Positions 1 through 7,304 are shown, counted from the first letter of the stretch. The stretch: 10,706 nucleotides of DNA from CAYHZG01 sp964361105 (GCA_964361105.1 CAYHZG010000013.1:1-10706), one strand, 5' to 3'. Notes: generated by a model not told the origin, from the letters alone. Numbers and translations are program-made.

Positions 1-1
1 A

Positions 2-652
2 GAAGGAAATATCCAGAAGTTAGTCAAGAGGATTGATAATGCTTTAAAAAAAGGCAGTATTGAGTATGAAATAATCATTATAGATGACCACTCAACTGAC
101 AATACAGTTAAGATGGTCAATGATCTTAGCGACGAATACCCGATTAGTTGCCATTTGAAAAAAGGTAATAAAGGAAAAGCTTTTTCAATACTTGAAGGTT
201 TTGAATATGCCAAGCACGATACCTTGGCCATGATTGATGCCGATCTGCAGTATCCGCCAGAAGCGATTCCGGAAATGGTGAGAAAAATTACAGACGGCGC
301 TGGCGTAGTTGTGGCCAATAGGCGTTATAAAGATGTAAGTCCTTTTAGAAAGTTGGCCAGCAAAGGTTTTAATTTTGTTTTTGGTCAGATGCTTCACGGG
401 CTTAAATGCGATGTCCAGTCAGGATTAAAAGTTTTTAAAAAACAGATAACCAAGGAAATAACAGTTGATCCGTCCCAGTGGACATTTGATCTGGAATTTT
501 TAGTTAATGCCAGATACGCCGGCCATGAGATAGCAACCGTTAATATAGATTTTGAAAAGCGGCATTCCGGCGAATCAAAAATCAATGTCATAAAGGCCAG
601 TTGGGAAATAGGTACTAACGCCTTGGCTAATAAGTTAAAGAAGAGAAAGCCG
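2..652 (+). other. Module 1: DPM1-like GT2 glycosyltransferase domain
   Basis: This GT-A fold domain resembles dolichyl/polyprenyl-phosphate sugar synthases. It has the nucleotide-binding IIIIDDHSTDNT strand before the Met at 113, the metal-binding D42-A-D44 in MIDADLQYPPE, the QSGLKVFKK segment at 102-110 and HSGESKINV near 151-159. These are typical of the family that charges a lipid phosphate with one sugar. The extreme N-terminus lies outside the window. The domain has no transmembrane segment of its own before the helix pair at 223-270, so it may share those helices with module 2. Substrate cannot be read from the sequence. Confidence 0.85.
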
Positions 653-3600
653 ATTCAAATAGCGTCGCAAGACGAATTCAGCATGATAAATGCCGGACTG
701 GCCCATAAAGGGAGAAGGTTTATTACTCATTCTACTCTTGACAGTGAAACCTCGGCCATAATCACCTTTACCGCCAGCCAGAAGTTTTTAATATTTCTGG
801 CCGTTATTTTGGCCGTTGCCGGATTTTTATTTTTCCCGCTCTATAGCGCAATAGTTTTAATCGCTGTTTTAAGCTCTCTATACTTTTTCGATGTTTTGTT
901 TAATTTATTTCTTATCACAAAAAGTCTCCATAATCCTCCGGAACTTAATTTTACTGATGAGGAACTTTCCCAGATAGACGAAAGCTCTCTGCCGGTTTAT
1001 GCGATTCTCTGCCCGCTTTATCGTGAATCAGCGGTTCTTCCAAAATTTTTAAATTCAATAAGCAAATTGGAATGGCCAAAGGATAAGTTGGATGTCCAGC
1101 TGCTTTTAGAAGAAAACGATTTAGAGACAATAGATACTGCCAGGTCAATAGATTTGCCAGACTACGTAAGGATAGTAATCGTTCCTCACTCTTTGCCTAA
1201 AACCAAGCCCAAGGCCTGCAATTATGGTCTTAATTCAGCCAAGGGTGAATATCTTGTCGTTTACGACGCCGAAGATATGCCTGAACCCCAACAGCTTAAG
1301 AAGGCTTATTTGGCTTTTCAAAGAGTTCCCGAAAAAGTTAAGTGCCTTCAGGCAAAACTCAATTATTATAATACCAATCAAAATCTTTTGACCCGGCTTT
1401 TTACGGCCGAGTACTCATTGTGGTTTGAAATCATTCTGCCGGGCCTTCAATCAATCAATACCTCAATTCCTCTTGGCGGCACCAGCAATCATTTCCGGAC
1501 AGCCGATTTGAGGAATCTTAAGGGTTGGGATCCGTTCAACGTTACCGAAGACGCCGATTTGGGGGTGCGGTTATTTAAACAGGGCTTCAACACGGCAATT
1601 ATTGATTCAATAACTCTTGAAGAAGCAAATAGCCAGGTTTGGAACTGGATAAGGCAGAGGTCAAGGTGGATTAAGGGCTACATGCAGACCTATCTGGTTC
1701 ATATGAGAAAGCCGATGGAATTTTTGAAAAAAAGCGGCATCCACACTTTTCTTTTCCAACTTAACGTCGGCGGGAAAATTGCCTTTATGCTTATAAATCC
1801 AATTTTATGGTTTATGACGATTTCCTATTTTGCCCTGCGTCCCATTGTCGGTCCGACCATAGAATCAATATATCCGACCCCGGTCTTTTATATCGCCGTT
1901 TTTTCTCTGGTCTTCGGGAATTTTCTCTATTTTTACTATTACATGATCGGCTGTGCCAAAAGGGGCCACTGGCCAATAATAAAATATGTCTTTTTAATAC
2001 CTTTCTATTGGTTCTTTATGAGTATTGCCGCGGTAATGGCAACTTACCAGCTTTTCATTAAGCCGCATTTCTGGGAAAAGACCAAGCACGGCCTGCATTT
2101 AAAGAAATTAAAACCCTTACCTGTTTTAGGGACGATAAAATCGGGACCGGCCCCGAAACCTGAATTGACTCTTAATTTTATAAAGAAAGATTCTTGGCTG
2201 AAAAAAACCACTAATAAATTTTTGCCGTTATCGCTGACCGAAAATGCTCTTTCGGGAGCGGCGCTTATGATTGCGGCGATGATGTTCGCCAATTTCCTTA
2301 ATTTTCTTTTTAACGCTTTCCTGGGAAGGGTTTTGTCTTTTGAAGAACTTAGTCTAGTGATACTGGTTAATACTTTATGGTCAGTAGCGGCGATATTTAT
2401 GGGCGCGGTTTCCTCAACGGTAAACCATAAGACTGCTCATCTGGCCGTTGAAAAGGGTGAGGGGTCGGCGCTTGCGTTTCTCAAATCAACTTTGAACAAA
2501 GCAATTCCTATTGCCTTAGGCATATCGGTAATGTGGATAGTTTCAGTTTCATTCCTTTCTAATTTCTTTAACATAAGCAGCCAGTCCATCCTTTTTATGT
2601 TCACTCCGGTTCTGACTTTGGGAGTGATTGCGTCGGCAAACAGGGGGTTTCTTAATGGCAATCTTTACTTTACCAGTGTTGCTTTCGTTATTCTTTTTGA
2701 ATCAGTAAGTAAGTTTATTGCGGCGGCTCTTTTCGCCTGGTATGGGTTAAATCATTTAGTTTATCTTTCAATTCCGATATCCATAGCGGTTGCTTCAATG
2801 GCTTCTGTTTTGGCTGTTTCAAGGCATTCTGAAGATTTTATTCAGACTAAAAACCATAAGTTTCCGGGCAGGTTTTTCTACGCCTCAATACTTACTTTAA
2901 TGTCGGCGACGATATTTTTAAGCATTGACATTATTTTAGTCAAACACTTTTTATCGCCGCGTTTGGCCGGCGAGTACACTCTAATATCGCTTGTCGGCAA
3001 GATGATATATTTTCTCGGCTCTCTGCCCAATATATTTATGATTACTTTGATTGGCCGAGACGAGGGATTAAAGAGAAATACTAAAAAGACATTTGAGCTG
3101 CTGGTTGGTTCAACCGTCCTTTTGTCATTAGCCGGGTTTATTTTTTTGGGCCCTCTGGGCAATTTAACCGTGCCGATACTTTTTGGCTCCAAGACGCTGG
3201 CCATTCTGCCTTATCTTAATATTTACACTCTCGCGCTTACTGTTTTCACGATTTCAAATTCTATAGTCGTCTATCATTTGGCTAAAAGGCAATTTATATT
3301 CCCGATTATTTCAATGACTGCTTCATTGTTTATGTCTATCGGCATAATCCTAAATCACGGCAGCGTCGAAGAGATAGTCAATGTTATTTTATGGGCCAGC
3401 ATCTTTGGGTTGGGCCTGGTTTATTTATTCCACGTACTTGAGGGCAGGCTTAAGTTTGTCTGGAGGGGCATTATTGATTTGAAAGATGCGTTTAGACCTA
3501 TTGAAACCGAGGCTCCGATGGCGAAGCTCGGCAAGAGGATTCTTATATTTAACTGGAGAGACACAAGGCATATATATGGTGGCGGAGCAGAACTTTATGT

Positions 3601-4624
3601 CCACGAAATCGCCAAACAGTGGGTCAAGGATGGACACCAGGTCACTGTTTTTTGCGGCAATGACAGTTATTCAAAGAGAAGAGAAATTATAGATGGGGTT
3701 GAAATCATAAGAAGAGGCGGGTTTTACTTTGTTTACCTCTGGGCTTTTATTTACTACCTGACCCAATTCAGAGGCAAATATGACATCATAGTTGATTGTC
3801 ATAACGGCATTCCTTTTTTTACGCCCATCTATTCAAGGAAGCCGATTTATTGTCTTATCCATCATATCCATCAGGAAGTCTTCAGGCATTCTTTGCCTAA
3901 ACCCTTAGCAAAGCTGGCAATATTTTTAGAGAAGGATTTGATGCCCATAGTCTACCGGAATGTAAAGTTTATTACGGTTTCGGAATCAAGCAAAAAAGAT
4001 ATTCAGAGTTTTGGCCTTGGAACTAAGAAAGGAATTGAAATAGTCCATCCCGGAGTCAATTCTAAAAATTTAACTCTTGGGAGAAAGAGTCCGGAACCGA
4101 CTATTCTTTATTTGGGAAGGCTTAAAGCCTATAAGTCGGTTGATGTTTTAGTAAGAGCTTTTGAAAAGGTTATAAGACAAGTTGATGATGCCCGGTTGGT
4201 CATTGTCGGCAGCGGCGAAGAAGAAAATTCGTTAAAAAGATTAGCCTCTGAACTTAATCTTAACGGCAAAGTAGTATTTAGAGGAAAGGTTTCTGAAAAA
4301 GAGAAAATAGAACTTTTTCAAAAAGCCTGGGTATTTGTAAATCCTTCGTTTATGGAAGGGTGGGGCATTACCACGATTGAAGCCAATGCTTGCGGCACCC
4401 CGATAGTGGCTTCTGACGTACCGGGCTTAAGGGATTCTGTGAAAAATATGGAAACTGGCCGCCTTGTTTCTTACGGCAATAGCGATGCATTCGCGGAGAG
4501 TATCTTAACGATAATTCGAGACAAGGATCTCCGCGACCGGATGAGCCAGGAAGCAGTAAAATGGGCCAGTAATTTTGACTGGAGTAAAACAAGCAAGGCG
4601 TTTTTATCAATAATCAGTAAGTAA
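2..4624 (+). CDS. Four-module glycan assembly/export fusion protein (GT2-GT2-flippase-GT4), 5' partial
   Basis: An uninterrupted frame enters from before the window and ends at TAA 4622-4624, giving 1540 visible residues. The first internal ATG is at 113, but the 37 codons before it encode the canonical GT2 opening (EGNI, then EIIIIDDHSTDNT), so the true start lies upstream, probably only 10-20 codons away. Numbering from the Met at 113, the modules are: a DPM1-like GT2 to about residue 180; a helix pair at 223-270; a synthase-like GT2 at 294-530 followed by membrane helices to about 648; a charged/proline linker at 650-708; a roughly 12-helix flippase-like domain at 712-1112; and a GT4 at 1140-1503. 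No ATG lies between residues 642 and 719, so the flippase has no obvious start of its own, which supports real fusion. By inference the protein sits in the inner membrane with its catalytic domains in the cytosol. The next gene starts 6 bases downstream. Confidence 0.9.
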   Translation, partial: EGNIQKLVKRIDNALKKGSIEYEIIIIDDHSTDNTVKMVNDLSDEYPISCHLKKGNKGKAFSILEGFEYAKHDTLAMIDADLQYPPEAIPEMVRKITDGAGVVVANRRYKDVSPFRKLASKGFNFVFGQMLHGLKCDVQSGLKVFKKQITKEITVDPSQWTFDLEFLVNARYAGHEIATVNIDFEKRHSGESKINVIKASWEIGTNALANKLKKRKPIQIASQDEFSMINAGLAHKGRRFITHSTLDSETSAIITFTASQKFLIFLAVILAVAGFLFFPLYSAIVLIAVLSSLYFFDVLFNLFLITKSLHNPPELNFTDEELSQIDESSLPVYAILCPLYRESAVLPKFLNSISKLEWPKDKLDVQLLLEENDLETIDTARSIDLPDYVRIVIVPHSLPKTKPKACNYGLNSAKGEYLVVYDAEDMPEPQQLKKAYLAFQRVPEKVKCLQAKLNYYNTNQNLLTRLFTAEYSLWFEIILPGLQSINTSIPLGGTSNHFRTADLRNLKGWDPFNVTEDADLGVRLFKQGFNTAIIDSITLEEANSQVWNWIRQRSRWIKGYMQTYLVHMRKPMEFLKKSGIHTFLFQLNVGGKIAFMLINPILWFMTISYFALRPIVGPTIESIYPTPVFYIAVFSLVFGNFLYFYYYMIGCAKRGHWPIIKYVFLIPFYWFFMSIAAVMATYQLFIKPHFWEKTKHGLHLKKLKPLPVLGTIKSGPAPKPELTLNFIKKDSWLKKTTNKFLPLSLTENALSGAALMIAAMMFANFLNFLFNAFLGRVLSFEELSLVILVNTLWSVAAIFMGAVSSTVNHKTAHLAVEKGEGSALAFLKSTLNKAIPIALGISVMWIVSVSFLSNFFNISSQSILFMFTPVLTLGVIASANRGFLNGNLYFTSVAFVILFESVSKFIAAALFAWYGLNHLVYLSIPISIAVASMASVLAVSRHSEDFIQTKNHKFPGRFFYASILTLMSATIFLSIDIILVKHFLSPRLAGEYTLISLVGKMIYFLGSLPNIFMITLIGRDEGLKRNTKKTFELLVGSTVLLSLAGFIFLGPLGNLTVPILFGSKTLAILPYLNIYTLALTVFTISNSIVVYHLAKRQFIFPIISMTASLFMSIGIILNHGSVEEIVNVILWASIFGLGLVYLFHVLEGRLKFVWRGIIDLKDAFRPIETEAPMAKLGKRILIFNWRDTRHIYGGGAELYVHEIAKQWVKDGHQVTVFCGNDSYSKRREIIDGVEIIRRGGFYFVYLWAFIYYLTQFRGKYDIIVDCHNGIPFFTPIYSRKPIYCLIHHIHQEVFRHSLPKPLAKLAIFLEKDLMPIVYRNVKFITVSESSKKDIQSFGLGTKKGIEIVHPGVNSKNLTLGRKSPEPTILYLGRLKAYKSVDVLVRAFEKVIRQVDDARLVIVGSGEEENSLKRLASELNLNGKVVFRGKVSEKEKIELFQKAWVFVNPSFMEGWGITTIEANACGTPIVASDVPGLRDSVKNMETGRLVSYGNSDAFAESILTIIRDKDLRDRMSQEAVKWASNFDWSKTSKAFLSIISK
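773..2107 (+). other. Module 2: processive-synthase-like GT2 with membrane helices
   Basis: The module has two hydrophobic helices (about 223-270), then a GT2 catalytic core. The core shows the full set of synthase motifs: VYAILCPLYRES at the start, the DxD-type Y-D385-A-E-D388, the acceptor/base motif T478-E479-D480, and Q515-R-S-R518-W519 (QxxRW). Three or four membrane helices follow (about 548-578, 588-613, 622-648) and the module closes with PHFWEKTKHGL, a tail typical of CESA/XagB-like bacterial GT2 proteins. QxxRW is characteristic of polymerising beta-glycosyltransferases such as cellulose, hyaluronan and poly-GlcNAc synthases, so this module may elongate a chain rather than add one sugar. 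No PilZ domain is visible. Substrate is unknown. Confidence 0.85.
2234..3448 (+). other. Module 3: Wzx-like polysaccharide flippase domain
   Basis: About 400 residues with roughly twelve hydrophobic segments separated by short charged loops, the size and layout of Wzx/MATE-superfamily oligosaccharide flippases. The first helix and loop carry FLNFLFNAFLGRVLSFEEL (about 727-745), which matches the family's usual helix 1 followed by a GR-L-SxEE loop. Known members flip undecaprenyl-linked oligosaccharides to the outer face of the membrane. The assignment rests on hydrophobicity pattern and this N-terminal signature, since the family has little fixed sequence. A MurJ-like lipid II flippase is a less likely alternative given the flanking glycosyltransferases. 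Confidence 0.75.
3509..3520 (+). promoter_or_regulatory. Possible internal translation start for the GT4 module
   Basis: GAGG at 3509-3512 sits 5 bases before an in-frame ATG at 3518 (Met1136), just ahead of the first GT4 strand. It is the only in-frame ATG in the window that I found with a well-spaced SD-like motif and a module boundary right behind it. It could allow a separate GT4 product besides the fusion. A four-base motif can arise by chance, and the genes here otherwise start without SD motifs, so support is weak. Confidence 0.2.
3530..4621 (+). other. Module 4: GT4 glycosyltransferase domain
   Basis: A complete GT-B domain of about 360 residues. The N-terminal half opens with KRILIFNWRD and the glycine-rich IYGGGAELYVHEIAK acceptor-site loop. 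HPGVNS near 1312 marks the domain hinge, and the C-terminal half has ILYLGRLKAYKSVDVLV and the nucleotide-sugar site E1415-G-W-G...E1423, a perfect EX7E motif, followed by ACGTPIVASDVPGL. GT4 enzymes are retaining transferases, often mannosyl-, galactosyl- or GlcNAc-transferases in glycan assembly. All usual catalytic elements are present, so the domain looks active. It follows the last flippase helix by about 30 residues and should lie on the cytosolic side. Confidence 0.9.
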
Positions 4625-4630
4625 AAAAAT

Positions 4631-5542
4631 ATGAATAAAACCAACAAAAACAAAAAAATAATAAGCATAAAGTCAGGTTTCATCCCACTGTCTGTATTAG
4701 TTCCTGCTTTTGCATTGATTATTTCAGTCGGATTTACTTTTGGTTTAAGTAAGATAATGAATACTGATAATAACCCGGCGGCCCTCATTGCCCAATTATT
4801 TGAAGAATCAACTCCGACGCCGACTCCTATTTTAAGTCCATCGGCTACGTCAGAACCGTCTGAATCGCCGATTGGGCCGGTTTCTACTCCAAGTTCTACG
4901 CAAAAACCAAAACCAGTTCCGAAACCGACCCCAACTCCAACTCCGACCCCAACTCCAACTCCCACGCCTACGCCTCTGCCGCCTCCGGCTCATTGTTCAA
5001 TTCAACTAACCTACAAATTAGGGAATGTTGATGTGAGATTATTTGAACTGGGTTATAGCCGCCAGCGGCTTAACGAGCTTCTCGGTTATGCCGAAAAACA
5101 GTGGGAAGATGCTTTGGGTATTGATTTATTCAATAATTACCAAGGAACCGTAAATACGGTTAACTTTATTCTTGACCCGGCCTTTAAATTTAAGAATGGG
5201 GAAGATTATGATTATACTGATGTTTCGTATCAAAAGATATATAGCAATGGAACCGTGGATCATTTTATGCTGAATATTTTTACGGCCTTATTTGACTATG
5301 CAGCCAACAGTAATGTTTATTTAGGCAGTTTAGCAGATGAAGGGAAATTAATAGAATCCGCCTTGATAAGAGAAATGATTCACGGTTTTGGTCACGCCAT
5401 TGGTCTGTCCAATCTGAAGACGCAGGAAGCTTTTAACAGTAATTCAGTGATGTTAGGCGGCAAGTGGCTGGTGAGTTCGTATTGGCCGAAGCTGTCCCAG
5501 GAAGACATAAATTACGTCAAAGATTTTTGTAAGAATAATTAA
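4631..5542 (+). CDS. Membrane-anchored matrixin-like protein with degenerate zinc motif
   Basis: A 303-residue protein. A basic N-terminus is followed by one hydrophobic helix at about 17-40 (uncleaved signal anchor; no lipobox seen). A Pro/Thr/Ser-rich stalk spans about 60-119 and includes eight consecutive Thr-Pro pairs at 100-115. The C-terminal domain starts at C122 and resembles bacterial matrixin-family metallopeptidases (CSIQLTYKLGNVD, then AEKQWEDALGIDLF). The active-site helix reads H251-G-F-G-H255-A-I-G258-L-S-N261, whereas the family has HExGHxxGxxH: the catalytic Glu is Gly and the third zinc His is Asn. The Met-turn-like NSVML with M274 is kept. The only cysteines, C122 and C300, bracket the domain and could form a disulfide, which fits an extracytoplasmic location. 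The protein is probably catalytically dead and may act in binding or as a scaffold; that is inference. Start ATG is 6 bases after the fusion gene. Confidence 0.85.
   Translation: MNKTNKNKKIISIKSGFIPLSVLVPAFALIISVGFTFGLSKIMNTDNNPAALIAQLFEESTPTPTPILSPSATSEPSESPIGPVSTPSSTQKPKPVPKPTPTPTPTPTPTPTPTPLPPPAHCSIQLTYKLGNVDVRLFELGYSRQRLNELLGYAEKQWEDALGIDLFNNYQGTVNTVNFILDPAFKFKNGEDYDYTDVSYQKIYSNGTVDHFMLNIFTALFDYAANSNVYLGSLADEGKLIESALIREMIHGFGHAIGLSNLKTQEAFNSNSVMLGGKWLVSSYWPKLSQEDINYVKDFCKNN
4925..4960 (+). repeat. Perfect 18-bp tandem duplication in the Thr-Pro stalk
   Basis: The unit ccgaccccaactccaact occurs twice in direct succession (4925-4942 and 4943-4960) and is itself built from related 6-base units, each coding Pro-Thr or Thr-Pro. 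Two more degenerate 6-base units follow to 4972. Because the unit is a multiple of three, gain or loss would change stalk length without shifting frame. Confidence 0.9.
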
Positions 5543-5546
5543 CTAT

Positions 5547-6269
5547 ATGAATGATATGAAAGTGGTAATTTTAGCAGGCGGTTATGGCACCAGGATAGCC
5601 GAGGAAACTTCGGTCAGGCCTAAGCCAATGGTTGAAATCGGCGGCAAACCGATGCTTTGGCATGTTATGAAAATATTTTCAACCCAGGGTTTTAACGACT
5701 TTATCATTTGTGCCGGCTACAAAGGCGACATGATAAAGGAGTATTTTAGCAAAGGGATTGATAATGAAAATTGGAATATAACCATTGTTGATACCGGACA
5801 GGAAACCATGACCGGCGGCAGGATAAAGAGAATAAAAGATTATCTTGGTAATGGCCAGTTTTTCCTTACTTATGGCGACGGTGTTGCCGATGTTGATTTA
5901 AAAAAACTTTTAGAATTCCATAATGGCCATAATTTACCAGCCACCGTAACAGCAGTTCAGCCGGAAGGGAGGTTCGGTATTTTAAAAATTGAGGGCAAGA
6001 ATGGATTGGTATCAAGTTTCAGGGAAAAACCAAAAAATGGGGGTTCGTGGATAAACGGCGGATTTTTTATTCTTGACCCGAAAGTAATTGATTACATCCA
6101 AGGAGATGAAACTGTTTTTGAACAAGAACCAATGAAGCAGTTGGTCGAAGACGGTAAATTAGCCGCGTATCGCCACAAAGGATTTTGGATGTGTCTGGAT
6201 ACGCTAAGAGATAAAAATATTCTGGAGGAGCTTTGGCAAAAAGGCCAGGCCCTTTGGAAGGTTTGGTAA
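5547..6269 (+). CDS. rfbF: Glucose-1-phosphate cytidylyltransferase
   Basis: This enzyme converts CTP and alpha-D-glucose 1-phosphate to CDP-glucose, the entry step to CDP-activated deoxy and branched sugars. The nucleotidyltransferase signature VILAGGYGTR (7-16) is followed by EETSVRPKPMVEIGGKPMLWH with K26, then DTGQETMTGGR, the metal-binding YGDGVAD (D111), EGRFG, the INGGFF strand and GFWMCLDTLRDK. The ending ELWQKGQALWKVW is typical of RfbF. It has 240 residues against about 256 in common family members. The difference lies in the stretch between KEYF (64-67) and VDTG (81-84), which is much shorter than usual. An alternative ATG at 5556 (Met4) would give the commoner MKVVILAGG start; both are in frame and neither has a ribosome-binding motif. 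The gene begins 4 bases after the matrixin-like gene and ends 2 bases before the SDR gene. Confidence 0.93.
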   Translation: MNDMKVVILAGGYGTRIAEETSVRPKPMVEIGGKPMLWHVMKIFSTQGFNDFIICAGYKGDMIKEYFSKGIDNENWNITIVDTGQETMTGGRIKRIKDYLGNGQFFLTYGDGVADVDLKKLLEFHNGHNLPATVTAVQPEGRFGILKIEGKNGLVSSFREKPKNGGSWINGGFFILDPKVIDYIQGDETVFEQEPMKQLVEDGKLAAYRHKGFWMCLDTLRDKNILEELWQKGQALWKVW

Positions 6270-6271
6270 TT

Positions 6272-7303
6272 ATGAAAATATTAATAACCGGAGCAGACGG
6301 ATATATCGGTTCTGTCTTAGCTCCTAAAATGATCGAAAAAGGATATGAGGTGGTTGGTTTAGATGCCGGATTTTATAAGTCCGGCCAGCTTTATAACGGT
6401 TTTGGCAAACAGCCGGAAATTCTGCGCAAAGATACCCGTGATGTGACCGAAGATGATTTAAGAGGATTTGACGTTGTTATTCATCTGGCCGAGCTGTCTA
6501 ATGATCCTCTCGGCGAAATTAACCCTGATTTAACCTATTCCATAAACTATCATGGCTCGGTTTCACTGGCTGAAAAATGCAAGAAAGCCGGTGTCAAAAG
6601 GTTTATATATTCGTCTTCGTGCAGCGTTTACGGCATTGCCAAAGATGATTTGGTGACTGAAGAGTCTGCCGTCAATCCCCAGACAGCTTATGCTAAATGC
6701 AAAATATTGGTGGAAAAAGAATTATTTAAACTGGCCGATGATAATTTTTCGCCCGTATTTTTAAGAAATGCCACGGCTTACGGACCCTCTCCAAGAATGA
6801 GATTTGATATCGTATTGAATAACCTTAGTGGCTTGGCCTGGGTTGATAAAGAGATAAAACTAAATAGCGACGGTACTCCCTGGAGGCCATTGGTTCATAT
6901 TCTTGATATTTGCCAGGCAATGATTTGCGCCGCTAAAGCGCCTAAAGAAGTCGTCCATAATCAAGTATTCAATGTTGGGAGCAACAAAGGGAATTATCAG
7001 GTCAGAGATATTGCCAAAGTAATATCTGACGTATTCCCCAATTGCAAAATTACAATGGACCAGGCCGGCAGCGACAACAGAAGTTACAGAGTAAATTTTG
7101 ACAAAATATATTCTAAACTGCCCGGATTTAAATGCCAGTGGAGCATTAAAGACGGGGCCGAGCAGTTAAAACAAATATTTGAAAAAATTTCCATGACCAA
7201 GGAGGTATTTGAGTCGAATCCATTCACCAGATTAAAAGAAATAAAATACCTGATGGAAACTGGCCAGTTGGACAATATGCTTAATTGGAAAGTTAAAAAA
7301 TAA
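6272..7303 (+). CDS. Extended SDR, NAD-dependent sugar-nucleotide epimerase/reductase family
   Basis: A 343-residue extended short-chain dehydrogenase/reductase. The Rossmann loop is G7-A-D-G10-Y-I-G13, with D31 at the end of strand 2 favouring NAD(H). HLAELSND (71-78), SSSCSVYG (114-121) and the catalytic Y140-A-K-C-K144 pair follow, then RNATAYGPSPRMR and the substrate-side VFNVGS (232-237). The frame could be extended upstream to TTG 6235-proximal codons (6233), adding 13 residues that read through the end of rfbF; I chose ATG 6272 because the Rossmann strand then starts at residue 2, as in the family, and lies 2 bases after the rfbF stop. The motif after the third strand lacks the Asp-Glu pair of nucleotide-sugar 4,6-dehydratases, so it looks more like an epimerase or reductase than RfbG. 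Position next to rfbF suggests a CDP-sugar substrate, by inference. The C-terminal 40 residues beyond the domain are helical and unassigned. Confidence 0.87.
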   Translation: MKILITGADGYIGSVLAPKMIEKGYEVVGLDAGFYKSGQLYNGFGKQPEILRKDTRDVTEDDLRGFDVVIHLAELSNDPLGEINPDLTYSINYHGSVSLAEKCKKAGVKRFIYSSSCSVYGIAKDDLVTEESAVNPQTAYAKCKILVEKELFKLADDNFSPVFLRNATAYGPSPRMRFDIVLNNLSGLAWVDKEIKLNSDGTPWRPLVHILDICQAMICAAKAPKEVVHNQVFNVGSNKGNYQVRDIAKVISDVFPNCKITMDQAGSDNRSYRVNFDKIYSKLPGFKCQWSIKDGAEQLKQIFEKISMTKEVFESNPFTRLKEIKYLMETGQLDNMLNWKVKK

Positions 7304-7304
7304 T

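Noticed and set aside
113..115. ATG at 113 as the true start of the fusion gene.
   Set aside because: The 37 codons before it encode the conserved GT2 N-terminal strand with IIIIDDHSTDNT, so the gene begins before the window.
1807..2061. Out-of-frame + strand frame of 84 codons within the synthase module.
   Set aside because: It lies wholly inside a region whose main frame encodes well-matched membrane helices; no start signal or recognisable domain.
2878..3204. Reverse-strand frame of 108 codons.
   Set aside because: Antisense to flippase helices, with composition explained by the complementary strand and no family resemblance.
4471..4965. Reverse-strand open frame of 164 codons rich in Gly-Val repeats.
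   Set aside because: The Gly-Val repeat is the mirror of the Thr-Pro codons on the + strand, and the frame also overlaps the end of the GT4 module. It has no domain features of its own.
4925..4975. CRISPR-like or intergenic repeat array.
   Set aside because: The repeats are short, adjacent without spacers and in frame, coding a Thr-Pro stalk.
6233..6271. TTG start adding 13 residues to the SDR.
   Set aside because: The extra residues read out of frame through the 3' end of rfbF, and the Rossmann strand starts properly at ATG 6272, two bases after the rfbF stop.
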